DNA from: Channallabes apus
Taxonomy: Eukaryota > Chordata > Actinopteri > Siluriformes > Clariidae
Direction: 5' to 3'
Length of the DNA stretch: 64,000 bases
Assembly (NCBI GenBank): GCA_030522415.1
Contig: CM060107.1
Location: 26,224,571-26,288,570 of the forward strand
In this document: positions 9,671 to 20,790 of the stretch, in pieces
Layout: each line of letters begins with the position of its first letter
Numbering within the stretch: position 1 is the first letter of the stretch
Notes under the pieces: generated by a model
Database searches by the model: none
Told to the model about the DNA's origin: nothing
What the model saw: the letters and a program-made list of their open reading frames with translations, nothing else
Translations under genes and position numbers: made by a program

Positions 9671-12600
9671 ACGCGTGTGCATTACTAGAGGAGGAGCAAC
9701 AGGCCGCAGGGGTGTAGGTAGTGCAATTTAGGCGGATTAAAGGGCTGATAAGGATCCAGAGAGGGAGTGAGGTGAGAGGCTTGGGTGCCTGAGCACTGAT
9801 CCCGACAGCTGCTGGAGCTCAGACTCTTCTCAGCAGGAGCTACACAGACATAGACATGAGTCTGGTATCAGAAACAGACTCATGATAGCAGGAGGAACAT
9901 TTTTATGTAGGGTTATTTTTAGATCTACTGTGATGGTGTAAAAAATATCGATTAATATTTAAACCCCGTAAGTCAAGCTGACGAAATAACATGACAGGCC
10001 GGCTAGGTTGTGTGTTTCTAAAACTGCCTCTGTGGGCTACTTTTAACAAGCTCATATACAATACTGAATTTCAGAATATGTTATAGGCTTCAGTGAGTAT
10101 TGAATAAAGTGTGCCTTAACTATGACTTAACCTTGACTCCCTGGATTGTTCAGTTTAAGTGCCTTTTTTTAATTTTATTTTTTTACTTTTTTTTTCATGA
10201 GAAATAGGTCCCTCTCAAGCTTCTCAGACATAGCTAGCCTTTGTGGATGCCGCATACCTCCTTTTCCAACCAAGTTCACTGGCATAAGGATGAGGTGCCT
10301 TCTTTAAGCACTTGTTCTTTTATGTAGGAAGCATACTCAAAGCAAGTGGCAAAGCTGTCACTGGTGTGGCGACGTCAGCCTGACTTCTTACAATAGCTTT
10401 TGATTATTAACTCAGTGTGGTTTCTTGTCTGGTTTGTTTGCTAAGCAGACTCTCCTTGTCACCTCTGCACAGTACACACAAACACTCGAGGTAAGGGGGA
10501 ACTCGCAGGGAAAGGAATGCGCTGCTGATTTATGTATTTACTGCATCAATCGGGAAAAAAAGAGTGGGACAGTAATTTATTCTACAAATGCAGTTCAATA
10601 ATTACTGTAATGCTGGGGTGGTCTTCATATTAGAAATAAGCAAACACCTATGCAGGATGCCTATGCACATGAAATAAATTAGACCTTTCTATATGAGATC
10701 TGCAATAAATCACTAAAACAATGCTCAAAGTAGAAAAATGCAATTATCTATATTTGAGCCTTTCCATTTGAGATGAAGGAGCTCATTCACAAAAGAGATA
10801 TTTGCCAGTCTTGGTATCCTGCGCATTATTCAAGTACAAAACAAAACATATTTATCATTGTCTTTTAATCACATCAAAAAGAAATATAGTGCCACCCCAG
10901 GGTGTTGGCAGGGATATGCAGTGCTCTGTGATGTTATTGTTTCCAGTGCTGCTAAACAATCTTGGAAATTGACTTAGAATAAATGTATTTTAAATATGAT
11001 AACTCAAGGCTGCCCTAGTGAATACAGAGGCGCTCTTTGTCAATTGTTTTCAGAGGGCACAGTACAATAAAGATTAGGCATGCTATGTTATACAGAGCTA
11101 TTAAGCCTTCGAGCAGTGCTATTCAAACTGGTCCAATTTCCCAAATATATTCTCTTCTCTTGACCTTAACCAAGTGCCTCAGGAATAAGATGACATGAGT
11201 GCACAAAAGCTGATGCCTTATTATTATACGAAATATACAGTGTCTGAAATAATTTCTCATATATCCTTACAAGCAGATTTAGAGCAACATAATAACTTTG
11301 AAATTACAGTTAATGTCTATAAAGTGGACACTTCAGCTTTCAAAGAAAACAAAACAATGACAGCTGAGATTTATCACAGTGATTACGCCTCAGTTATGCT
11401 CCAGAAATATTTGATAGGGTAATCAGTATGGAACCCTGATATTTATTCACTGTATGTGACAGTTTATCAGGAGAAATTTTCTCCCTGTGTAGCAGTGAGC
11501 CCATATCCTGTTTTATTTTTTTCATATTTACCTGTTCTTTCCATCCAAACAAGACCTTGTGCTAAAAGATAGTACAAGATGGTAGCTTTTAATTAGCCAA
11601 TCATTCTTTGCGCTACCATCCTCTCACCACCAGATATTCTTATCACATGGAGCATGTGACAACAGCAGTCCCGTGTTTAGCTGGAGTGGCTTTGCAGTGC
11701 GTGGCATATTTGTGTGCTTCAAGAGGAGCTGCTGAGGGACACTGAGGCAACTCCTGCTTCTAATGATCCTTTCAATTAGAGAGAAGCCCTGAGGCGCTCG
11801 CACAGCTGCCTGCTTAAAACACCTCCATCTTGTAACGCCTGTCTGCGGTGCTGTGCTGTGCCTCGGCATTTAAGTCAATATTATTTTAGAGACCGCCCTA
11901 CATCTATTATTGAGTAAATTGAGCCATCAGTGTCTCTGGACATTTTGGGCCTTAAATGAAATCTATTTGCTAATGCCTGGAGGACTTGCGCATTTGATGC
12001 AGTGAGGCTGATTAGACAGAATACACAGGAGGGCCTAATATAAGTGCAGTTGAAGTAACATAAAGAATAAATCAGCTTCAAGTTTAGGTTAGGAGAAGAT
12101 AAATATAAAATAATATCATGCAAATAAAGTTAGAAATCCAGTTTCTCCTCCATTTCCTCTGTCACAAATTGGAACAGAGAGAGAGAGAGAGCTTCGAGTA
12201 ATCACAGAGATAATCTTTCTTTCAGTCTGACCTCCAGCCGATGAATCCACAAGTTAATATAAACAACACCTTTGCAATTCAGCCGTCCTGCCCATCAGCT
12301 GGCCGTTAGTGCCTTCTCACTATGCAGGAAAAGTCTCCTTAGTCGCCATCGATCGGTCCAGAATCAATGCTTTTAAAAGCCTTACACACTCTTTAGTTAC
12401 GAGCCAAAGCGTGCATGTTGTGCTCTGACCTGACTGTATTGATTAGAAAGAGGAGGTGGTGAGATGAGAGAGGGATGGACAGTATACTTTTCTCACACTG
12501 ATTCTTCCCTTTCATGCATCTTACTTTTCAAGATATGGAATAACCATTTCCATTAATGTCATATTTTTCTCTGTTGTAAAACGTTGGTTAATGCCTCATA

Positions 12601-12857
12601 ATATTTTTCACTTTCCTGTGCTACAGGGCAGACCATGAAGGAGAGCTATAAATTATAGCCATGCTGCCTCTAGTTCACTCACTGTCATGTTGAGGACTGT
12701 GTCCTCTATTTGTTCGTACAGCTCTGTCATCACATTTTCATCCTGCTTTCCTATGACTTCACCTTTATAAAAAGTTTGTCTGAAGTTTCTTTAATAATAC
12801 TAGCACATTTTAAGCTCTTTTACAATTTGACCTTGTTATATACAGTATATTATATAT
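9671..12857. other. Intergenic region 3' of the irx5 gene, no gene seen
   Basis: No open frame here has a recognisable domain. The stretches 11620-12120 and 12200-12480 are less repetitive and more GC-balanced than the rest and contain TAATTAG-like and ATTGATTAG homeodomain-type words, so they may be conserved non-coding sequence. A short (GA)n lies at 12174-12191. Confidence 0.35.
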
Positions 12858-12927
12858 TAAATATATATATTTAAATATTTTGTTATTTAAATATTTTGTT
12901 ATTTAAATATTTTGTTATTTAAATATT
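12858..12927. repeat. Short tandem repeat, 16-bp unit
   Basis: About three and a half copies of ATTTAAATATTTTGTT in a row, preceded by a short TA-rich run. Confidence 0.85.
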
Positions 12928-14235
12928 AGTCTATGACTAATGTATTATGACGCAAAATATGCTCCCACCAAATATTCTAGGTCAAAATTTAAATTTTATA
13001 TGTAAAAATGTATAAGTATATAAAAAAAATTAATGAGTGGACATAGATTTTTCAGATGGCTCATCATCACGACTTGTTTTGGTTAGGACTTACAAGAGCT
13101 GCTGTTTGCATTCCTGACATCCACAGTAAGGTTTCTAAAATGCACTAAATATGCTGAGTGTAATGTGTCTCTGAAAATAGCCTTGAGTGAAAAATAAATC
13201 TTTGTCAGAAAAACCCTTTAGTGTATCAGTGTAAACATGGAATGGTAAAAGAAGTGGGTAGATATATAATATGGCCTGTAATATTAGAAGACTGTATACG
13301 GGTAGCTTTCCTCAATTACACTTTTTTGTGACCATAGAACTGAAAAAAATAGCTCTTCACCATGTTTATATACCAGACTCCAACTTTGATTTTACCAAAG
13401 GGATTACGTCGCTTTCTAAGATGCTGCTGCTCCTTTTCAGGGCTTTGTGAGCAGAAAAGTGGCATTACCTCTGTAAGCCAAGAGGCCTGAGACGATTCTC
13501 TGATGTTTGTTGCTGTTGGACCCTGCAATGCCAGTGGTAATAGGGAATCTGAGATAATCCCATCTTTCTTCTGTAGAGTTTACTACATTTTGAACTTACA
13601 CATTTAATCCCTTTTAAAATGGCCTTTGGACATTTTTAGCCCCTTACTGTTGCTACACTGATGGAATATAGCAAAACATTTTTTGTAAGACGATGGTTTG
13701 TGGGGCATGAATTTAATATCTTATCCACTAAACCATGTGCCGTAATCTCGCAATTATAAATTTGCACTCTGCGTTAAAACCCTTGCTTCACGTATGAAAT
13801 TATGACCAGGAACACAGTTTTAAAGTTTCTCTGTGTTTGCCTAAAAGCAAATCAAAACATATAAACAGTCTTTGAAGAATGTGATAATAGACTAACACTT
13901 ACAGTGCTGAAATATGTATATTTCCTGAAAAAATTCACTATAAAAAGATGATTTTGTTTTGATATTGGGTGACAGATGAGGTTCAGAATTTCATGCTAAA
14001 CATCCAGTATGAGTTTCAATAACCGACAGCAAAAAAAAATCAGTGCTCATGTTTCTCTACTGTAACTTAGTCCAGGTGTTAATCTCATCTTGCTGATGGC
14101 AAAAAGAAATAGAAACCCTCTGTGAAAGCTTTCTGGATATGTACAGTTAACCTTTCCCTGGTAAATCAACAAAATCTCTATTCACACCATGAACTGTTAA
14201 CACTGTCAGGGAAAGTAAAATCAAACAATATATAA
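12928..14235. other. Gene-free sequence downstream of irx5
   Basis: No coding or mobile element is supported. The sequence is AT-rich and mostly unstructured. Confidence 0.4.
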
Positions 14236-14241
14236 TTTATT
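14236..14241 (-). terminator. Candidate poly(A) signal of irx5
   Basis: Read on the minus strand this is AATAAA, about 550 bases past the stop codon. It is the first canonical hexamer I see downstream, so the 3' untranslated region may end near 14210-14225. Confidence 0.4.
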
Positions 14242-14792
14242 GGCCACACAAAATCTGTTATGTTATTAAATGGTAAAACTGTGAAATAAACATTTACTTA
14301 AACGATCATTCCACTCGATTGCCTGCACTGATGATTAAAATAGCCGTAAACGAAATTATAATGCCTATCAGAACGAAAACCTAGGCTATACGTTTGCTTA
14401 AAATTGTGATGTGGTGATTTTAGATTATTTTCAAAATTCAGTTGAACGAATGATACATGGGCATTTAACACATGAATATCCAGGAGTTATTAAACCAAAA
14501 AAAAATGAGTGAACTATAGAAATGTAAAATAGTGAATTAACTTTGGCCTTTTTGCGTCGCTCTGCCTTCACGTGGATGGATTAGCAAAGAAGCAATATTT
14601 TTACTTTATAGTAATTCAAACATTACATTTCATAAAACTCCCTTTCGAATACAAAAAAAGCTTCAAGATGTGCAGTCATAATTGGGCTGCGTCAACCCCG
14701 ATTTTCTCTTCATTAGCACTCTTATCTAAAGAAAATCCAGTTTCTCATCCCAGAGAGGATAAATAAACGGTATAAAACCGATGATGGGGTAT

Positions 14793-15428
14793 TTAACGCT
14801 TGGAGTGTGGCTCCCCCTGTGCCAGCTCTTTGCACATGTCGGCCGGTGTGTTTCCTCTGCTTGCTCTGTGCAGCGCCGCTTCGCTTAATCCGGAGCTGGA
14901 GGCGCGGCCCGGCGGCCCGAGCGCGCTGTAGTTCGTGAAAGCGGGATAAAAAGCAGAAGCGTAATAGAAGTGCCTGGGTAGGAGAGGACCCCTAGTGGGC
15001 GACCTGGAGGGCGAGAACGTGCCCGTGCTGATGATGACCGGACTCTGAGCGGCTCCGCATGTTTGGAGCCTCTCACCACCTGGCTTATCCGACGTGGCGA
15101 TCTCGGCCAGAGACCACAGTTTGGGTTTGGGAGCCGGCGTCGTGGAATGAATGACAGATGTGCCAAGGCCGCTCTCTCCGGAGGGCTTCACTGCGCTCGG
15201 AGTGTCTCTCTGATCTGCAGGCGTCTCTGGTCCGACTCTCTCCGGACCGCTTTGTCGAGACGAAGTCGTGGGTGATGAAGAGTCGCACCCAGCCCGAGGC
15301 TCAGCGTCTCTCCGAGCGGAGCTGTCAATAACACGGTCCGCTTCATCATCTGTGTGCTCTGTGTGCTTCTCTGTCGTCATTAGTCCTGGACTCCCTGGAA
15401 GGCCTGAGAGACAATTAAAGAGGTGTCA

Positions 15429-15468
<40 letters not shown>

Positions 15469-15958
15469 GCATTTATTATTTACTTTACATCATGTCTTGA
15501 TTATACCTAATTCTTTGGTAGACTCTGCCATCTCGGAAGCTTTAATCGGCTCATCTTCATCATAATTTTTTTCTAAATCGATATTATCTTCTTCATCTTC
15601 GTCCTCGCTCCTGTTCCTTGGGGTCCACGTCATCTTGTTCTCCTTCTTCAGTCTCCTGCGCGCGTTGGCGAACCAGGTGGACACTTGGGTGAGGGTCATT
15701 TTAGTGATGATGGCCAGCATAATTTTTTCCCCCTTGGTGGGGTACGGGTTCTTCCTGTGTTCGCTGAGCCAGGCCTTAAGCGTTGCGGTGGCGTCCCGCG
15801 TGGCGTTCTTCCGGTACGCGGGGTCGCCGAGGGGGAACGCGCCTAAGGGCGCTCCGTAAGGGTGCGCGTACCCAAGAGAGGCGGCCAGGCCGGGGGATGG
15901 CTCATACGGGGAACCCTGAAACAGTGACAATATCAATTTATTAAAGCGTGCGCGCGTG

Positions 15959-16014
<56 letters not shown>

Positions 16015-16950
16015 AAGAAACCATCCTATAACCATAACCTAAATGTATCTTCAAGCATAATAAAAAACATTTTCTGTTTGGGAAAAATTTTAGACCTATA
16101 AGTTGTTATTGTTGTTGTCGTTGCTGCTGCATGCACGCATTTAAAATAAAATTTCAAAACTAGGTCAAAAATTATTAGGATATAACTAGAAAAAAAAAAC
16201 TGACATAATTGAAGAAACCGAATGTACAGCCTGAAGCTTATAATATCATTGAAACAATTATCTTAAACGGTTGCCTTTAACGTTAGCTTATTTAGAGACT
16301 TATTGTTCTTGGTGACATTTTATTTAATATCAGGCTTATATAATTATAACGAAAAGGTTGGTTTTTTTCTAATTTCTTTTTTTAGATCAGACTTTTAAAA
16401 CTCAGATCAGTTTTTGTGTATATAAATAAGATGCGCCTGTTTAAAGAAATGTTTGTTTTCTCTACCAACTGGGTGCTCTACAATACTGATCTTGCAACAA
16501 AGAAAAAAATCGTATTGTCTTTAATATTACACTTATACATGCTAAAGGACATAAGTTTGGGTTTTAACCCGGAGTATAGCCTGATGTTGGACAACCCGTT
16601 TTAATTGTGTGCATAGTGAGTTTCCAGCAGTGTCTAAAAGTTTACAATGATTATAGACGTCATATGTAGCCTGAGTTCCTGCAGTCTAAGCAAGGACTCA
16701 CCACGAACGAGGAGAACTGTGGTGCGGATGCGGGCTCGGAGCCGTACTGCAGCGAGCTGAAGGCTGGAGTCTGGCTGGTGAAGGCTGTAGATCCCGCGTA
16801 CGGCGCGAACGCAGAGCCGGAGGAGTTGGAGTTCCCTCTGCTCAGCTCATCCGCGCGCTGCGCCGCCAACGCGCTCGAGCCGTATGACGGACACGAGTAG
16901 AGAGCCAGAGGGGTGGACGCCTGGTACAAGTAGCCCTGAGGGTATGCCAT
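14793..16950 (-). CDS. irx5: Iroquois homeobox transcription factor, irx5 type (three exons)
   Basis: Exons are 16950-16702, 15915-15507 and 15403-14793 (TAA stop at 14795-14793). Joined, they give 1269 nt, or 422 residues, with no stop. Iroquois proteins are nuclear TALE homeodomain regulators that pattern neural tube, heart and limb. The start is [10 protein letters not shown], the conserved Irx2/Irx5 opening, with A at -3 and G at +4. An in-frame upstream ATG exists, but its residues are not family-like. Residues 114-178 hold the TALE homeodomain, with the three-residue loop region NPYPTKGEK and recognition helix WFANARRR (164-171). An acidic tail follows (186-206), and the Iro box [14 protein letters not shown] lies at 312-325. 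[20 protein letters not shown] right after the homeodomain and the exon 2 opening GSPYE point to Irx5 rather than Irx2. Human IRX5 is about 480 residues; this one is shorter, mainly after the homeodomain. Oddities are S134, where relatives have N, and a divergent C-terminus. The divergence suggests irx5b, but the paralogue cannot be fixed without a tree. Confidence 0.95.
15404..15506 (-). other. irx5 intron 2 with (TAA)n repeat
   Basis: A very short intron of 103 bp. On the minus strand it starts GTATAA and ends TTGTCTCTCAG. It interrupts codon 220 after the first base. More than a third of it is a (TAA)n run (about 15429-15467 on the plus strand), so its length is likely to vary between individuals. 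Confidence 0.85.
15916..16701 (-). other. irx5 intron 1 with (AC)n repeat
   Basis: The intron starts GTGAGT and ends CTGTTTCAG, and lies between codons 83 and 84 (phase 0). An (AC)n array of about 25 units lies at 15961-16010, only about 45 bp from the acceptor and overlapping the branch-point zone. Confidence 0.9.
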
Positions 16951-17201
16951 GCTGAAAATCCCAGGCAAATGATCCAGTGTAATGTGTGCACTGCTTCCCA
17001 CGAGTTACTGCCGGACTTGATCACATTGGCACGGAGTCGCTCGCGCGCTGTTGAGACTGGTAACGCGCACGTGGAACATTCACAAGTACCACTTAGTGTA
17101 TTAAAGGAAAGTGATGGACAGAGGTCTGATCAGTGCCCATCGGGTTGCCTTCAGATCGTCTCCATTTGCTCTGGTCTCCGTTATCCAACTGAAAAAAACG
17201 A

Positions 17202-17212
17202 CCTTTTATATA
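17202..17212 (-). promoter_or_regulatory. TATA box of irx5
   Basis: The minus strand reads TATATAAAAGG, a near-perfect TATA box, about 250 bp before the start codon. Transcription would start near 17175-17180 and give a 5' untranslated region of about 225 nt. The stretch between is CpG-containing (CGCGCGAGCGACTCCG around 17035-17050), unlike the surrounding AT-rich DNA. Confidence 0.5.
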
Positions 17213-17392
17213 TTTAGAGCAACTTGTCGGATGGAAAGAGAAATGTATCGGAAAGCAGAGTGAAGAATGAAAAGACTTATTCCGCTGTTCCCTGTGGCGG
17301 AGGCTGCAGGCTCTTCAGCGACAGCAACTGGAAGAGAAGAAGGAAAAGCTCACGCTGAGTTTCCTGCGTCCATCGTGATAATTGGCGGACTG

Positions 17393-17396
<4 letters not shown>

Positions 17397-17437
<41 letters not shown>

Positions 17438-17523
17438 CTTTCTCTTTCTCTGTTACACACACGCGCGCGCGAGAGAGCGCGCACGCACGAGCGCAAGAAC
17501 TGGCTAGTTTATATATAGCTATA

Positions 17524-17560
<37 letters not shown>

Positions 17561-17573
17561 ATATATATACATA
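17397..17573. repeat. (CT)n, CG-rich dinucleotide run, and (TA)n with T-run
   Basis: A (CT)n block at 17397-17452, a short CGCGCG/GAGA stretch, then (TA)n and a T-run at 17516-17573. The array sits between the irx5 TATA box and the divergent splice-site chain and could separate two promoters. Confidence 0.9.
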
Positions 17574-17699
17574 TTTTTATAGGATTATCATCAGTCATCA
17601 AAAAACAAAACATATTGTTTTTAAATGTAAAGTTAACCTTGAGATAAATAAATACATTTCTATTCATTTAAAACAGCATCTCTTTTTTTCTCTGTGTGT

Positions 17700-18706
17700 G
17701 TGTGTGTGTGTGTGTCGGCGCTGTGATGGAGCGGCAGAGGACGCAAGAGAGTTGAGCTGTGTTAAAGATCTTTAGCGAGATAAACAATGACATTATGGGC
17801 AAAATGCGATCAGCATGACTTCCTCCAAGCCGATAGAGAGTGAATAAGAGTTTCACACACATTCGGCGGCGGAAGAGTTAAAAGACACTGAGCAAACAGT
17901 GCAGGAGACAGAGTGTATAAGGAGAAGCCAGTGTGGATTACACAGCGTTTAACCTTCAGCCACACAGGTAGGCCTGCATTACATCAGTCAACATGTACTT
18001 AATGTTTAAAGTTGTCTTTTTTCCTAATGAGATTGTAGACTTGATACTATGTTAAGTGTGTGACTTTTTACTACTTCAATGGCCAGATTTGTCAGTGGTT
18101 TTCTTGGTGAACAGAAAGGTATCAGTTTTTTTTTCTTTCAAGAGGTTACACAAATAGCCATCTGTTAAGGCAAGTTTTTGGTTCCTTCTCGAGCTGTGTG
18201 TACAGTATGTGTATGCACACTGTGGTCACTAATCTCATTTGTGACTGCTATTAATACTGTAGGTGCAAGTACTTTTAACAGACCCCAGTGCAGTGTTTGG
18301 AGAAAGTTATGTAATTTATATAGAATATTTGGTCAATTCTTAGGACTGAGAAAATTATTTAATCTGGTTTATCTACCAATATTATATATCTCTGATATTT
18401 AATGCATTTTCACAGTAAATCCTCTGTTTGCTCTTTTTTTTTCTGCAGCTGTCAATATGCGTCTGAACTGATACGAGGAAGGTAACTGTATTGTATGGAA
18501 GGAGAGTGAGAGCTGATGATACAGCATGCCCAGTCATGTTATTACACAATTATTTTTTTTATTTCTTTTTTTCTTATAATGTTTTTACAGCAGCAGAGTG
18601 ATTACAGTACTTCCCACTCAAGACAGAAACTGTCAAACAAACAAATGAAAGACAGCTTATTTCCTAACACATTAACTGTGATTGATTTATCAGTGACACA
18701 CCGCAG
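17700..18706 (+). ncRNA. Candidate divergent multi-exon non-coding transcript upstream of irx5
   Basis: Splice signals on the plus strand form an ordered chain. A first exon would end at 17967 (CACACAG followed by GTAGGC). A 33-nt exon at 18449-18481 is preceded by a long T-tract ending CTGCAG and followed by GTAACT. A third exon at 18591-18706 is preceded by TTTTTACAG, with a tandem CAGCAG acceptor, and followed by GTAGCA. The CpG-containing stretch 17715-17960 could be the first exon and promoter, with TATAAGG near 17918. No long open frame runs through these exons. In mammals the lncRNA CRNDE starts divergently beside IRX5. This is the same position and orientation, but I claim no sequence homology. 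Chance occurrence of a few strong sites in T-rich DNA is the main alternative. Confidence 0.35.
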
Positions 18707-20519
18707 GTAGCATTGATTTTTCTGAAGACTCATAAAACACATAATTTACAGTCATAACCGCAGGGTGGCATCAAACCGTTGCTGCACTGGGATGGCGTGG
18801 AGTGCTAGTCTCCTGTCTGTGACAAGACAAATGATTCATAATGTGCTTAGCTTCTGTAGAGTGTACTTTTATTTGAGAATGAGTCAATAACCCCAGTGGC
18901 TAAATGAATATTGATTGAATATAATGAAGCTTGAATAATGGGTGCACACACAGCGCTCATGAACAGCCTTCTTTCTGCAAATAATTACTATCTCTTGATT
19001 TTTGAGTTAGGGAATACTAAGTTAAGAATAAAATATTAAATAAATAGAACACTAAATAAAACTGGTCTGACCTAATAAGTCTAACTAATTTACTTCAGAA
19101 TGTTTACCCCAGTTTAAACCTTAAAAGATAAATGGATTAATGAAGATCAGTGAGTTTTTTTTAACACAACAGTTTTAATTAAACACAACAGGTTTTCTCG
19201 TGTTTTTTTCTGTGTTCGTTAAAGATTTCTTATTTTAACAAGAATTAACTGCAGACTAAGCTTAGAGATTAGCAAAGATTTGCACTAACTAGTTTAATTC
19301 CTGTATGTTTATATTTACTCAACACTTCTAAATCCTGTTTGGTATTTCCTGTCGAGAAACCCTCTCTGCTATGTCCTTTTTTAAGGTAGTGCTAACAGAA
19401 TAACTGCGCTTAAAGCATAGTTTTTCCCTTGGTTTGTTTTGACCTCAGTCGGATCTTTTGGTTTTACACTCCTCAGTATAGTCCAACGTGTTGTAGGTAT
19501 CAAATGTCCTTAGAGTAAAACAAACTCTAAAAAACGGCCTCGCTATTCAGCATGGATTAACTAAAGTGTCTATAGCAGCTGTGGAGCGAACGTTTTAAGG
19601 TTTAGAAGCCTCTCAGCCAAAAGCAATGTATATCCCTTTTCTAATTTGCTTTGGTGGATACACCAAAGTGTTATCTACATCATGTTTCAAATAAAATTCA
19701 GTGTTGATCAGTGAAACTGTTAAAAAGTGTCACAATGAGATTTCTTTCCACTACAAACAAGGTGTCTGTTTTAAACTTTACTAACTAAAAAAAATATATG
19801 TTTTACTAGTGATACATTTGTTTTATAGACTTTTTGTGCATATTAGTTTAAGCAACTAATAAAAAAAAAATATTTATAAAGATTAAATGCTCTCATTTAT
19901 TCACACATGAATTAGCCATAGCCTAAATAGGGATAAATGATCAGTGGCCACATGCGGAAAGCATTCCTAATTAATTACAAGAGTTTGAATTACACTTACA
20001 GTCATTACAGCCAGGAAAACAATTCCTCCTGTTACAAGTCCTTGTGTAACCAATACCCTTTGGGTATGGATGTTTAGAGTGGGTTGAATGGACGAATGTG
20101 TTTTTTTTTTCTGAGACATTCTTTTCTAATGAAAGAGATGACATATCAGTGGAAATGGAGGAGAGAACAGCTGTGACATGAACAAAGCACTGTGGGACAT
20201 TTTAACGTGACGTCTCGTTTGTGGGAGCTGTACAAGCCACGGAACTCATGTGATTCCAGTTTTCCCTGACTCCCAAGAGAAGTTGATTTGGTTTAGTCTT
20301 TAGTGAGATTTCTAATTTGGTGAAGGTCTTGTTGCTCTGTGGAGAAGCTTTGGAACTGATCTATTGATTGGTTGAGTGAGTAAATAAATGACAGAAGAAA
20401 TGATTGAATGAGTGAATGAGTCTATATGATGATCTCATTCCTTTCCCTTCTGGCTGACAGTAGATAGATCACAGATCAGTTTTTTTCCTATAGACATTGG
20501 TTTTAAAGCACCTCGTCAC

Positions 20520-20790
20520 TACAGCACTATCAGAAATATCCACTGTTGATGCTGTGGCCTTAATGAACATGGCCAGTACTATAAATGGCATGAGCCCCTG
20601 TGGGATTCTGCTGCCCAAATGAAGTGCAGCGGAGGTTGAGCCGGGACTGAAGTGTGACAGATGAACTGTGGTTAATGGCCACTTACAGAGAGGTCTCATC
20701 TCCACTGGGCCATGCATGCACATCAGCAGGTGACTAAAGCAGCAGCTCTACTTGTCAAACTGTCCCATTACTGCCTAATGAAGAGTAATC
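20520..20790. promoter_or_regulatory. Candidate developmental enhancer block
   Basis: About 270 bp with balanced base composition, no low-complexity runs, and sharp borders with AT-rich DNA. It contains TGTTAATGGCCA- and CCTAATGA-like words typical of homeodomain-bound vertebrate elements. The call rests on composition and position only. Confidence 0.3.

Noticed and set aside
14885..15288. Open frames on both strands overlapping irx5 exon 3
   Set aside because: They are other-frame shadows of the GC-rich irx5 coding sequence.
16951..17001. In-frame upstream ATG giving a 17-residue longer Irx5
   Set aside because: The extra residues are not family-like, while [10 protein letters not shown] is the conserved start and has a strong initiation context.
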